Positions 29,403 to 38,145 are shown, numbered from the stretch's first letter. The stretch is 38,347 nucleotides of DNA from Polyangiaceae bacterium (GCA_013361525.1 JABFXY010000230.1:1-38347), one strand, 5' to 3'. Numbers and translations are program-made. Notes: generated by a model from the letters alone, not told the origin.

Positions 29403-30948
29403 GCGTTCACGTTTGCGCACGCTGACCGCGTGCCTCGTCGGCTGCTTGACGATCGGCATCGGCGGGTCGCTGCTCGCGCAACCCGCGACCTCGGCTCGAC
29501 CCAGCGCGAGCGCCGCGCCCGCTACCTCGCCCTCGGCTGCGCCTGCAGCTTCTGCATCCGCCGCGCCTGCAGCTTCTGCGTCCGCCGCGCCGGCCGCGTC
29601 GGGCTCCGCCGCACCGACCGACGAACCGACCGACGCAGCCGACGCCGAGCCGGCACCGCCTCCTCAGCAACCACCGCGTGAAGATCCGCACCAACGCCGC
29701 GCGCGCGTTCCGCAAGATGGCTCTGCACGCGAGCCGAGCCTGAAGCCCGGCACGCTCAAGATCGGCATCTTCGACGCGTTCGAGGCGCCGTTGACCAACT
29801 TCGAGTTCGAGCTGCTCATCGTGCACTCGACGATCGCGCAAGGCGAAACGCGCGAGACGAAGAAGGGGCGGACGAACGAGGAAGGCCTCGCCGTCTTCGA
29901 CGACCTCCCCGTCGGAAGCGCGAACACGTACATGGTGCGCGCTCAGAACAAAGGCGCGTCCTTCAGCGTGAAGAACATCCGCCTCGACGATCGTGCGGGC
30001 GCCGTCGCGCTCCTCCACGTGTTCGAGCCGACGAACGACTTCATGCTCGCGCAGGTCGCCGGCCTCACCGAGATCGGCATCAGCCACAAAGAGGATCTGC
30101 TCGTCGTCGACTACGCCCTCCTCTACGAAAACCCCGGCCCGTACGCGCTGCAGCTCGATGAGTCACTCGACCTGCCACCGGGTTTCAAGGCCGTCGACGC
30201 GCCTGACCAGCAGTACCCGACCGTGGTCGCGACCGACAACGGCGCGCGCCTCCAAGGGACGCTTCGTCCGGGACGGCATGTCATCGAGTTTTCGTTCCGT
30301 GTCCCGCTCGAGGACGACGGCGAACAGTCGCTGCCGATCCCGATGCCGCCGAACGTCGTCAACTCGACGGTGCGCGTCTCCGCTTCCAAAAAGATGGGGC
30401 TCGACGTCGAAGGTTTCAGCTCGTCCGTCCGCAAGAACGGCGACAACGGCTCGTGGCTCGAGTCGAGCTACCAGATGCAGGACCTGCGAGGCGGTTTCAT
30501 CCAGCGCGCGAACGTCCACCTCACCGGGCTCCCGACGCAGCCGTGGGGGTCGTACGCTGCAGCCGGGCTCGCGGTCGTCGCGCTCGCGGCGGGCGCCATG
30601 TACGTCGTCTCGCGACGCGGAAAAGGCGTCGCGCCCGCCGACTCGCTCGAAGATCTGACGGAGGCGCAGCAGGCGCTTCTCGACGAGTTCGTGGCGCTCG
30701 AGCGCGCGCGACAGCGAGGCGACATCGGCCCGAAGAGCTACGCGCGCCTCCGGCAAGCCATGCTCGATGCGCTCGCGCGCATCGTCGAGCGCCTCGACAA
30801 GCTCAAGGCGACGCAGATCCAGCCGAAGACATCGCAGTTCGGCGCTTACGCCGCGCCCTCGGTCCAAGCCCTCACGATCGACTCGGAGACCCATGGTACG
30901 AAGGTTCGCTCGCCTGCAGAAAAGCCCCCACGACGACGCGTACGTTGA
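29395..30948 (+). CDS. Exported protein of the ccm cluster with C-terminal membrane anchor
   Basis: Predicted 517-residue protein. An N-terminal signal or membrane helix (LTACLVGCLTIGIGGSLLA) is followed by an Ala/Ser/Pro repeat region (about 30-75) and a Pro/Gln/Arg spacer. The periplasmic part (about 115-385) is beta-rich (GTLKIGIFDAFEAPLTNFEF; TLRPGRHVIEFSFRVPLEDD), like Ig-fold binding modules. A transmembrane helix (about 387-403) precedes a cytoplasmic tail with LLDEFVALERARQRGDIGP, which matches the SHOCT-like segment of the preceding gene. The ATG overlaps the previous gene by 8 bp. It is unnamed; its place in the operon suggests a role in cytochrome c assembly or a partner of the upstream membrane protein. 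Confidence 0.78.
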   Translation: MFERSRLRTLTACLVGCLTIGIGGSLLAQPATSARPSASAAPATSPSAAPAASASAAPAASASAAPAASGSAAPTDEPTDAADAEPAPPPQQPPREDPHQRRARVPQDGSAREPSLKPGTLKIGIFDAFEAPLTNFEFELLIVHSTIAQGETRETKKGRTNEEGLAVFDDLPVGSANTYMVRAQNKGASFSVKNIRLDDRAGAVALLHVFEPTNDFMLAQVAGLTEIGISHKEDLLVVDYALLYENPGPYALQLDESLDLPPGFKAVDAPDQQYPTVVATDNGARLQGTLRPGRHVIEFSFRVPLEDDGEQSLPIPMPPNVVNSTVRVSASKKMGLDVEGFSSSVRKNGDNGSWLESSYQMQDLRGGFIQRANVHLTGLPTQPWGSYAAAGLAVVALAAGAMYVVSRRGKGVAPADSLEDLTEAQQALLDEFVALERARQRGDIGPKSYARLRQAMLDALARIVERLDKLKATQIQPKTSQFGAYAAPSVQALTIDSETHGTKVRSPAEKPPRRRVR

Positions 30949-31684
30949 GCTCATCGCAGGCGCCGCCCATGTCCTGACGGCCGCGCCCTGGGTCGGCGGT
31001 GAGCCGACGGGGGAGCGTCTCGAAGGCTACGACGACGACGCGCGCGGTCCGCTTCCGCGGCTCGCCCCCGTCGACCCGCGCAAGATCCTCTGCGTCGGCC
31101 GAAACTACCGAGCCCACGCGAAAGAGCTCGGCAACGAGGTACCGGCCGAGCCGATGCTGTTCTACAAACCGACGACCGCGCTCCTCGATCCCGGCGGCTC
31201 GATTCTGCTTCCACCGGAGCGAATCTCGTCGCGCATCGAGCACGAAGCCGAGCTCGCCGTGGTGGTCGGCGCTCGCCTGCGCAACGCCGACGAAACAGCC
31301 GCCGCGCGAGCGATCTTCGGCCTGACGATCGCGTGTGACGTCACCGCGCGCGATCTCCAGAAGAAGGACGGCCAGTGGTGGCGCGCGAAGGGCATGGACA
31401 CATTCTGCCCGGTCGGTCCGGTGCTCGTGACCGGGCTGTCCGCGGACGCGCTGTCGATCGAATGCACCGTCAACGGCGACGTTCGTCAGGCGGGCAACAC
31501 GCGCGACATGATCTTCGGCATCGCGCGTGTGCTCTCGTTCGTCAGCGACGTCATGACGCTGGAGCCGGGTGACATCGTGCTCACCGGCACACCCGAAGGT
31601 GTCGGCCCGCTCGTCGCCGGCGATCGACTCCGCATCACGGTCGGCGGCATCGGCGCGCTCGAGGCAACCGTCCGCGCTTCGTAG
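30893..31684 (+). CDS. Fumarylacetoacetase-family hydrolase
   Basis: Predicted 263-residue enzyme of the FAH fold, whose members hydrolyse or decarboxylate beta-diketo acids (for example acylpyruvase or 2-hydroxyhepta-2,4-diene-1,7-dioate isomerase). Metal ligands are visible: Glu118 and Glu120 in IEHEAELAVVVG, and Asp149 in CDVTARDLQ. CVGRNYRAHAKELG (67-80) and GDIVLTGTPEGVG near the end are family hallmarks. The ATG at 30893 lies inside the 3' end of the preceding gene (56-bp overlap); no closer start gives the usual N-terminus. It is probably the last gene of the ccm transcript or the first of the next set. The substrate is not known. Confidence 0.9.
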   Translation: MVRRFARLQKSPHDDAYVELIAGAAHVLTAAPWVGGEPTGERLEGYDDDARGPLPRLAPVDPRKILCVGRNYRAHAKELGNEVPAEPMLFYKPTTALLDPGGSILLPPERISSRIEHEAELAVVVGARLRNADETAAARAIFGLTIACDVTARDLQKKDGQWWRAKGMDTFCPVGPVLVTGLSADALSIECTVNGDVRQAGNTRDMIFGIARVLSFVSDVMTLEPGDIVLTGTPEGVGPLVAGDRLRITVGGIGALEATVRAS

Positions 31685-31696
31685 CAACTGCGAAAC

Positions 31697-32590
31697 GTGA
31701 AGGCCTCGGAGCGTCGCGGTCCCGTTGCCAGCGTCGCTCCTTGGATCGTCGCCGGCCTCATCGTGGCCGGCGTCGTCGCATTTGCTTCCTCACGAGATGC
31801 GCGCGCGACGCTCCATTGTGGGCCCGGCCTCGAGCCGCGAACGACGCGTTGCTGTGCGCCCGGCCAACGCGAAGAAGCGGGACGATGTTCGGGCGAGCCG
31901 GCATCGTGCCCTCCACCGCTCGAACGCACGGCCGGCGGCTGCGTCGCGAAGCCCGCGCGGATCTCGATCGCCGCAGGTGTCCTCGATCGAAGCGCGAGTG
32001 ATTGGGAAGCAGTCGGCGCCGTCGCCGCGCGGCGGATCACGATCGACGCCTTCGACATCGACGCGTTCGAAGTGACGGAAGCTCGATGGGCTCGGTGCGC
32101 GGACGCGGGCGCGTGCGCTCGACTCGACCTCACAGGCGAGCCGGGCCTCCCGATCACGAATGTCACCGCCGACGAAGCCGTTCGGTTCTGCGCATTCGAG
32201 GGCGGGTCCTTACCGACGCCGGAGCAGCTCGCCTATGCCGGCGCTGGTCCCGAGGGCCACCGCTATCCATGGGGACCAACGGGCGCGGTTTGCCGGCGGG
32301 CAGCTTGGGGTCGAGCGCGGGGCCCGTGCGCTCGCGACGCCAAGGGCCCGGAGCTCGCCGGCGTTTTCCCCGACGGCGCGACCCCGACGGGCATTCACGA
32401 CCTCGCCGGCAACGTCGCCGAGTGGAGCCGGTCGGCCGATGGTTCGATCGTCGAGGTGCGCGGAGGCTCGTTCCGAGACGACGCGGCAGCCTCGCTTCGA
32501 ACGTGGGCCTACCGAACAAACGTCCCGGACGCCCGCCAGGACGACGTCGGTTTCCGTTGTGTCTATGCAGCAGGTTCGACTCGATACTAG
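31697..32590 (+). CDS. Membrane-anchored FGE/SUMF1-like protein without the catalytic Cys pair
   Basis: Predicted 297-residue protein with one N-terminal transmembrane helix (about 13-31). A Cys-rich segment (LHCGPGLEPRTTRCCAPG, then CPPPLERTAGGC) leads to a formylglycine-generating-enzyme-type domain. The fold hallmarks are FEVTEARWARC, ITNVTADEAVRFCAFEGGSLPTPEQ, YPWG, GIHDLAGNVAEWSRS, VRGGSFRD and DDVGFRCVY. True FGE needs two active-site cysteines near SYCNRY; here the equivalent stretch LRTWAYRTNVP has none, so sulfatase activation is unlikely. Such homologues often act as binding or regulatory domains. The start is a GTG at 31697, 12 bp after the FAH stop. Confidence 0.87.
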   Translation: MKASERRGPVASVAPWIVAGLIVAGVVAFASSRDARATLHCGPGLEPRTTRCCAPGQREEAGRCSGEPASCPPPLERTAGGCVAKPARISIAAGVLDRSASDWEAVGAVAARRITIDAFDIDAFEVTEARWARCADAGACARLDLTGEPGLPITNVTADEAVRFCAFEGGSLPTPEQLAYAGAGPEGHRYPWGPTGAVCRRAAWGRARGPCARDAKGPELAGVFPDGATPTGIHDLAGNVAEWSRSADGSIVEVRGGSFRDDAAASLRTWAYRTNVPDARQDDVGFRCVYAAGSTRY

Positions 32591-32656
32591 CGTGCTCGGC
32601 CCCGCCGGCCGCCCGGCTCATAACCGACGACCAGCGGGCTCGCTCCACAGACCAAC

Positions 32657-33940
32657 ATGTCCATCGCCCTCCTCAGCATCGGCACCGAGCTCACGCGCGG
32701 TGAAATCCTAGACACCAACGCCGTTTGGCTCGCATCCACACTGACGGAGGAAGGCTTCGAGGTCGCTTCGACGAATACCGTCCCCGACGACCCCGAGCGC
32801 ATCTGCGCTGCCATTGCGAGGCTCGCCGCAGAGCACGAAGTGCTCATTGCGACGGGCGGCCTCGGCCCGACCAGCGACGACATCACCGCCGAGTGCGTCG
32901 CGCGCGCACTCGGCGTCGAGCTCGTCCTCGACGAGAGCGCCGTGCTCGCCATTCGACGGCGCGTCGAAACGCGCGGGCGCAACTTCACGCCCCACCACGA
33001 GAAGCAGGCACGGATCCCGGTCGGCGCCGAGATCTACCCCAATGCGGACGGCACCGCGCCCGGCTTTTCGGTGCAGCTCGGCCGGTGCACGATGTTCTTT
33101 TTGCCCGGTGTCCCGCGCGAGATGAAGCGGATGTTCCGCGACCACGTCATCACGCGCCTACGCCCCAATGCGCCCCACGACACCTTCGTCGTCCGCCTGC
33201 GCACGTTCGGTCTTCCCGAGTCGACGGCGGCGCAGCTCCTCGAGGGGATCGAGCGCGAGTTCGAGGATATCTCGCTCGGCTATCGCGTCCATTTCCCCGA
33301 GCTCGACGTCAAAGTCCAAGCGCGCGGTCGCACGCAATCCGAGGCTCGCGCCCGCGCGATCGAGGTGGCGAGCGTCGTCCGCGACAAGCTCGGCGACGTC
33401 GTCTACGGCGAAGGCGACGAGACCCTCGCGAGCATCACCGGTCGCGCCCTGCGAGCGCGCGGGTGGCGCCTGGCCGTCGCGGAGTCGTGCACCGGCGGTC
33501 TCATCTCGCACCTGTTGACTTCGTATCCCGGCGCCAGCGACTTCCTCATCGGCTCGGCGGTCGTTTACGCCAATAGCGCGAAAACGCGTCTGCTCGGCGT
33601 CGCCGAGGACACGCTCCGCGGCCACGGCGCGGTGAGCCCCGAGGTCGCAGCCGAAATGGCGCGCGGCGCGCGCCGCCTCTGCGAGGTCGATGTGGGATTG
33701 TCGGTGACGGGCATCGCGGGCCCCTCGGGCGGCACTTCGACCAAACCCGTCGGCCTCGTCTATTGGTGTGTTGCACACCCCGGCGGCACCATCGTCCGCG
33801 AGCGCGTCTTCCACGGCGATCGCAATGAGGTGCAGATTCACGCGGCGCACGCAGCGCTGGATCTATTGCGCCGTACCGCCGCCGGCCTCCCGGAAGAGGC
33901 GACCGAGGTTCCGATGAGCCAGCGTCCGCCGACGCGCTGA
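32657..33940 (+). CDS. cinA: CinA-family protein (molybdopterin-binding domain plus NMN deamidase-type domain)
   Basis: Predicted 427-residue two-domain protein. The N-terminal part is the MoCF-like (COG1058) domain: LLSIGTELTRGEILDTN and ATGGLGPTSDDITAECVA. The C-terminal part is a PncC/CinA domain: AESCTGGLISHLLTSYPGAS, SAVVYANSAKTRLLGV, VSVTGIAGPSGG-like (GLSVTGIAGPSGG) and KPVGLVYWCVA. The family cleaves ADP-ribose and deamidates nicotinamide mononucleotide in NAD salvage; it is also linked with competence in Gram-positives. The length is typical (about 410-430). The ATG at 32657 gives the usual MSIALLSIG start. It follows the FGE-like gene by 66 bp. Confidence 0.96.
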   Translation: MSIALLSIGTELTRGEILDTNAVWLASTLTEEGFEVASTNTVPDDPERICAAIARLAAEHEVLIATGGLGPTSDDITAECVARALGVELVLDESAVLAIRRRVETRGRNFTPHHEKQARIPVGAEIYPNADGTAPGFSVQLGRCTMFFLPGVPREMKRMFRDHVITRLRPNAPHDTFVVRLRTFGLPESTAAQLLEGIEREFEDISLGYRVHFPELDVKVQARGRTQSEARARAIEVASVVRDKLGDVVYGEGDETLASITGRALRARGWRLAVAESCTGGLISHLLTSYPGASDFLIGSAVVYANSAKTRLLGVAEDTLRGHGAVSPEVAAEMARGARRLCEVDVGLSVTGIAGPSGGTSTKPVGLVYWCVAHPGGTIVRERVFHGDRNEVQIHAAHAALDLLRRTAAGLPEEATEVPMSQRPPTR

Positions 33941-34082
33941 GGACCTTGCCCTCGCCACGCGCGCAAGGCGACCCGTCGTATTTCTGCGCGTTGATTTCCT
34001 GCAAATAGGCAGATCGTCAACGCGCGATTACGCCCACGCTCGCGTTGCGTTTACAACGTCGGAATCCGGCACGCGCCATCAC

Positions 34083-34094
34083 CGGAAATTTCCG
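34083..34094. promoter_or_regulatory. 12-bp palindrome upstream of Cys-rich lipoprotein gene
   Basis: CGGAAATTTCCG is a perfect palindrome with an AT core, 74 bp upstream of the ATG at 34168. It lies in the 227-bp intergenic region after cinA, which is more AT-rich than the flanking genes. It could be an operator or part of a promoter. Confidence 0.4.
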
Positions 34095-34127
34095 TCAATC
34101 GTAGTGTGGCGTCCCATTTGCTGGGGA

Positions 34128-34163
34128 AGCCTCCACGCCCGTGGGGACGGGCGAATGGAGGTT
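34128..34163 (+). promoter_or_regulatory. Hairpin that sequesters the Shine-Dalgarno of the next gene
   Basis: CGCCCGT (34136-34142) pairs with ACGGGCG (34147-34153) around a GGGG loop. After a bulged AA, AGCCTCCA (34128-34135) pairs with TGGAGGTT (34156-34163), with one G-U pair. The total is 15 bp. The GGAGG at 34157-34161, 6 nt before the ATG at 34168, is fully paired with CCTCC. There is no U-tract, so it is not a terminator. Translation should depend on opening this stem. Confidence 0.7.
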
Positions 34164-34167
34164 ACGG

Positions 34168-34794
34168 ATGACCAACTGTATGAACCGACTCTCGCTGATT
34201 GCATTCCTCGGTTTCGTGCTCGTCGGGTGCGGAGACGATTCCACCTCACCCGGTGGCGGCGGCAGCGGACAGGGCGGCGACCAGCCTGGTGGAAGCTCCG
34301 ATGGCGGACAATCCCAAGGCGGGGAGTCGCAGGGCGGGGAATCGCAGGGTGGCGGCGGTGCCGCCTCCGGACCCGTCACGGCGGAAGAGATATGTGAGGG
34401 TCGGACCGCTTGGGAAGAAATGTGCTCACCCGACGACGCCATTACCATGAAGGAATGCCTCGCCGATCCCGAGCTGAGTTGTTTCCTCGAATCGTTCCGT
34501 GAAGACGTCCAAAGACCGCTATTGGAATGCCTCTATGAGCGGCCGTGCGCTGAGTCGGACGACGGCTGCTACGAGAGCGTCGGCCAGGCAAACCCCGTCG
34601 AAGGCCAAGAAGAGTACATCGACGCTTGTATGGTGAAGTTCGATGAATGCCACACGTTCTCGAACGACTTTTGCGCCTTCACGATCCTCGAAGCGCAGGC
34701 CTATACCGAGCTCTCGGCGTGTTTGGAGGGCGATTGCGACGCTGCGGAGACGTGCTTGAACGGCGTGTTCGAAGCATTGTGTCCTAGCGGCTAA
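34168..34794 (+). CDS. Cysteine-rich helical lipoprotein
   Basis: Predicted 208-residue lipoprotein: signal LIAFLGFVLVGC (Cys21), Gly/Ser/Gln-rich linker (about 24-65), then a domain with evenly spaced cysteines: EEICEGRTAWEEMC, CLADPELSCF, CLYERPCAES, CMVKFDEC, CLEGDC and a terminal LCPSG. Predicted helices joined by disulfides are likely; such proteins are frequent and uncharacterised in myxobacteria. The ATG at 34168 is favoured by GGAGG 6 nt upstream, though an ATG at 34180 is possible. The ribosome site is buried in a strong hairpin, which suggests translational control. It is followed after 69 bp by another lipoprotein gene. No function can be assigned. Confidence 0.8.
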   Translation: MTNCMNRLSLIAFLGFVLVGCGDDSTSPGGGGSGQGGDQPGGSSDGGQSQGGESQGGESQGGGGAASGPVTAEEICEGRTAWEEMCSPDDAITMKECLADPELSCFLESFREDVQRPLLECLYERPCAESDDGCYESVGQANPVEGQEEYIDACMVKFDECHTFSNDFCAFTILEAQAYTELSACLEGDCDAAETCLNGVFEALCPSG

Positions 34795-34821
34795 GCCGTT
34801 GGTGCACCTTTTCGACGCGCA

Positions 34822-34834
34822 ATCCCATTGGGAT
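34822..34834. promoter_or_regulatory. Short inverted repeat upstream of propeller lipoprotein gene
   Basis: ATCCCA (34822-34827) and TGGGAT (34829-34834) are inverted around a single T, 30 bp before the ATG at 34864, in the 69-bp gap between lipoprotein genes. It is a possible operator. The short arms make it weak. Confidence 0.3.
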
Positions 34835-34863
34835 CGTAGGCCCGGCTCTGCGACCATCGAAGC

Positions 34864-37065
34864 ATGCGCACCTTCGGTTTGCTTCTGGTCGCGTTATGCG
34901 GGTCCCTCGTTGCTTGCTCGGATGATTCGCCCGGAGGCGGTGGGAGCGGCGGCGGAGGCAATGGGAGCGACGGCGGCGGCACCGCATCTGGTGGAACCGA
35001 TGCCGGCGGCGGCGGTCTCGGCGCCGGCGATGTCGGCGGGGGTGGCGGCGGCCCGGTGCCGGACGGCATCGTGGTCGCCTTTCCTCCGCCGAGCTCGATC
35101 ACCGACGAGGACACCATCATCGTTCGCGGCACCGCGTCGGTCGACGGCGACGTGAACAGCGTCTCGGTTGCGGGTGTCGACGCGACGAGTAGCGACGGCT
35201 TCACCAACTGGCAGGCGGCCGTACCCCTGAGCTTGGGCACGCAAATGCTGTCCGTGGACGCCGTCGTCGACGGCGAGCCCGTGAACGTCGCGAGCGTCGA
35301 AGTCGATCGTCGTTCCAGCCTGATGACGGAGCCGGTGCTGCTCGCCGTCGACGTGGAAGGAGGCCGCGCGTTCACGGCGACAGCTGGCATCGGCGAGGTC
35401 ACGGTCGTCTACGAGATCGATCTCGCGAGCGGCACCCAGACCGTCGTCTCGAGCGAGGCCGTCGGGTCGGGTCCCTCGTTCCAAGACGACTTCTACACCC
35501 TGAGCTGGGACCCGAACGGTCAGCGCATCCTCGCCTTCGACTACGCCGGTCTCTGGTCGATCGACCCGGATACGGGGGCGCGCACGATTCTCCACGCGAA
35601 CCCCGCCGGCCCGGATCCGTGGCCCGGCGACGACAATGGTGCTGTCGTGGACGCAGCGAACAACCGGATCATTTTCACGACGGATTCGTTGAATGACTGG
35701 GTCGCGGCGATCGATCTATCCACGTTCGCGACGACGCGCCTCGCCTCCAACAACTCCAATGGGCCGCCGGCCGGTAGTGGGCCCGAGCTCGATGGAGACC
35801 AAAATGGCATCGCTCTCGATACGACCAACGATCGCCTCATCATCGCGGCCAACGGCTTCGAGAACTTCGTCTACGCGATCGATTTGACGACGCTCGAGCG
35901 CAGCGTTCTCGCGAGCCCGTCTATCGGGAGCGGCCCGTGGCTCCCGTACCCCTCCCGCCTCACCATGAACGACGGCACGGCGTGGATCGCCGACAACGTC
36001 GGCCCGACTGTGATCGCAGTCGACCTGTTGACCGGCAACCGAACGCTGATCTCGAGCCAGCTCGTGGGAAGCGGATCTCCGACGCTCGGTCTCACGTCGC
36101 TCGGCCACGACGGACAGCGACTCCTCGCGACCGACTACGCGCTCGACGCGCTGGTCGAGATCGACGGCACGACGGGCGAGCGGTCATTGGTCTCGAGCTT
36201 CGCGATCGGCGACGGGCCACATCCGCTCGCGCCCAACGCGCTCGCGTGGGACGACGTGAACGGACGGGCGCTCGCGATCGATGGCCGTTACGAAGGCCTG
36301 ATGAGCATCGACACGGTGCACGGCGACCGAGCGCTTCTCTCGAGCTCCTTGCTGCAAATCGGAGAAGGGCCCTCGATGTTTCAAGCCGCGGACCTCGTCG
36401 CGGTGAATGGTGCCGCGATCGCCGTCGCGTCCACGAACATCACCCGGATCGACTTCGCGACCGGGGATCGCACGACAATCAGCAACGCCGACGTCGGAGG
36501 CGGCCCGAACTTCTCGAGCCTAGCGGGCGTCGCGACAAGCGACGATCAGCCTTCCGACCTCTGGGCCGTCGATCTCGACGGGACGGTCTTCCATGTCGAT
36601 CCCACGAGCGGCGATCGCACCGCCGTTTCGGATGCCGTCACCGGCGACGGTCCGATCTTCACGACGGCACGCGACATCGTTTACGACGCCGACAACGATC
36701 GCCTGGTCGTCACCGCCGCTACCGCCGACAGCGCAGGAGTCTTCGCCGTCGATCCAGCGACCGGCGACCGCGTCGAGCTGAGCGGGTCCAACGTCGGTCG
36801 TGGGCCCACGCTCGTATTGGTGGGGCAAACCACGCTGGAAGGCGACGCGCTCTTCGTCAGCGGGGCCGAGTATTGGTTCCGTGTCGACCTCGCGACGGGC
36901 GAGCGTCTCCAGATCAGCAATCCAGACAGCGCGGGACCAGGCCTCTCGATGCAGGGCGCGACCGTCGACGCTACGCACGGATGGCTGCTTTCGACGGATC
37001 TATACATGGGGTCATTGACGGCGACTGATCGCGTCACCGGCGAGCGTGTGGTGCTCTCGAGGTAG
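34864..37065 (+). CDS. Beta-propeller-like repeat lipoprotein
   Basis: Predicted 733-residue lipoprotein: lipobox GSLVAC (Cys18), Gly/Ser/Asp linker (about 20-65), an Ig-like module (about 68-150), then about nine repeats of 45-60 residues. Each repeat has the pattern IDLxTGxRTxxSSxxVGxGP, for example VSSEAVGSGP, LASPSIGSGP, VSSFAIGDGP, ISNADVGGGP and LSGSNVGRGP, preceded by strands such as RLIIAANG and RLVVTAAT. This fits one or two beta-propellers, probably for binding at the cell surface. No catalytic residue is seen. The ATG at 34864 starts the signal peptide. It is followed, after a 24-bp gap, by the convergent fabH gene. Confidence 0.85.
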   Translation: MRTFGLLLVALCGSLVACSDDSPGGGGSGGGGNGSDGGGTASGGTDAGGGGLGAGDVGGGGGGPVPDGIVVAFPPPSSITDEDTIIVRGTASVDGDVNSVSVAGVDATSSDGFTNWQAAVPLSLGTQMLSVDAVVDGEPVNVASVEVDRRSSLMTEPVLLAVDVEGGRAFTATAGIGEVTVVYEIDLASGTQTVVSSEAVGSGPSFQDDFYTLSWDPNGQRILAFDYAGLWSIDPDTGARTILHANPAGPDPWPGDDNGAVVDAANNRIIFTTDSLNDWVAAIDLSTFATTRLASNNSNGPPAGSGPELDGDQNGIALDTTNDRLIIAANGFENFVYAIDLTTLERSVLASPSIGSGPWLPYPSRLTMNDGTAWIADNVGPTVIAVDLLTGNRTLISSQLVGSGSPTLGLTSLGHDGQRLLATDYALDALVEIDGTTGERSLVSSFAIGDGPHPLAPNALAWDDVNGRALAIDGRYEGLMSIDTVHGDRALLSSSLLQIGEGPSMFQAADLVAVNGAAIAVASTNITRIDFATGDRTTISNADVGGGPNFSSLAGVATSDDQPSDLWAVDLDGTVFHVDPTSGDRTAVSDAVTGDGPIFTTARDIVYDADNDRLVVTAATADSAGVFAVDPATGDRVELSGSNVGRGPTLVLVGQTTLEGDALFVSGAEYWFRVDLATGERLQISNPDSAGPGLSMQGATVDATHGWLLSTDLYMGSLTATDRVTGERVVLSR

Positions 37066-37089
37066 GTCCGGGGTGCCGGGGCAGAACGA

Positions 37090-38145
37090 TCACACCTGGA
37101 AGACCGAGGCTCCCCAGGTGAAGCCTGCTCCGAAGACCGCCGACACGATGAGGTCGCCCTTCTTCACGCGACCGGCTTTTCGGTGGTGATCGATGGTGAG
37201 GGGCACGGTCGCGGCGGTGGTGTTGCCGTAGAACTGGATGCTATTGAGCACCTTCTCTTCCGGTATCTCCGCGAACTTCGCGACAGCCTCGTTGATACGA
37301 AGATTGGCCTGGTGGGGGACGAACCAGTCGACATCGTCCCACGTCAGGCCGGTCGCCTGGAGCGCTGCCCTCGTCCCGAGGTTCATCGCGCGCACCGCGT
37401 TGAGGAAGACCTTCTTTCCATTCATTTGGGGGTACGCGACATCGGGCGTCCCCCACGCGGGGTCGTACTGGATATGAGGCATCTTCTGCGAATCGAAGAC
37501 CTTCAGGTGTAGATCCTGAGCACCCGAGCCGTCGGCTCCGAGCTTCGTGTAGAGAATGCCGTCTCGCGGGCCATTGGACTCGCTCGGTCCCACCACCACG
37601 GCGCCGGCGCCGTCCCCGAAGAGGACCATCACGTCACGGCCGCGCGTCGAGTAATCGAGGGAGTGACTGTGTAGCTCTGCGCCGACGAGCAGAACGCGTT
37701 TGTATTGGCCGGACTTCACGAACGAGTCGGCCATTTGCAACCCGTAGAGGAAGCCCGAGCACTGCTGGCGAATATCGAAGCACGGGCAACCCTCGTCCCC
37801 GTCGATGCCGAGACGCGATTGCAGAAATACGGCGGTGCCCGGGAAATGAATATCCGGGGAGAGCGTCGCCAGGATGATGCAATCGACGTCTTTGGCGGAA
37901 CACTGCGCGTCTTCCAGGGCGCGCACCGCGGCGCGCTGCGCGAGATCGCTGCACGTCGTCGACTCGTCGTTGGGGACGTACCGGCGCTCCTCGACGCCGG
38001 TACGAGTGCGAATCCATTCCGGCGTCGTATCGGTCTGCTTTTCGTCGTGCCGAATGTGGCGGGCGTCGAGGTACGCGATCTCTTCGTTCGTGACGATGCG
38101 ATCGGGGACGTAGGAACCGAGACCGAGAATTTTGGAACGAATCAC
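37090..38145 (-). CDS. fabH: 3-oxoacyl-ACP synthase III (FabH-like ketosynthase)
   Basis: Predicted 351-residue thiolase-fold enzyme that condenses an acyl-CoA primer with malonyl-ACP to start fatty-acid or polyketide chains. The catalytic triad is intact: Cys129 in RQQCSGFLYGL, His278 in VPHQANLRI and Asn308 in YGNTTAATVPL. It is about 35 residues longer than E. coli FabH (317), largely from an insertion near the N-terminus (about residues 25-42). It stands alone rather than in a fab operon, so it may be a paralogue with its own primer preference or a role in secondary metabolism. The ATG at 38145 begins MIRSKILGLGSYVP, the usual start. Confidence 0.95.
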   Translation of the reverse strand: MIRSKILGLGSYVPDRIVTNEEIAYLDARHIRHDEKQTDTTPEWIRTRTGVEERRYVPNDESTTCSDLAQRAAVRALEDAQCSAKDVDCIILATLSPDIHFPGTAVFLQSRLGIDGDEGCPCFDIRQQCSGFLYGLQMADSFVKSGQYKRVLLVGAELHSHSLDYSTRGRDVMVLFGDGAGAVVVGPSESNGPRDGILYTKLGADGSGAQDLHLKVFDSQKMPHIQYDPAWGTPDVAYPQMNGKKVFLNAVRAMNLGTRAALQATGLTWDDVDWFVPHQANLRINEAVAKFAEIPEEKVLNSIQFYGNTTAATVPLTIDHHRKAGRVKKGDLIVSAVFGAGFTWGASVFQV

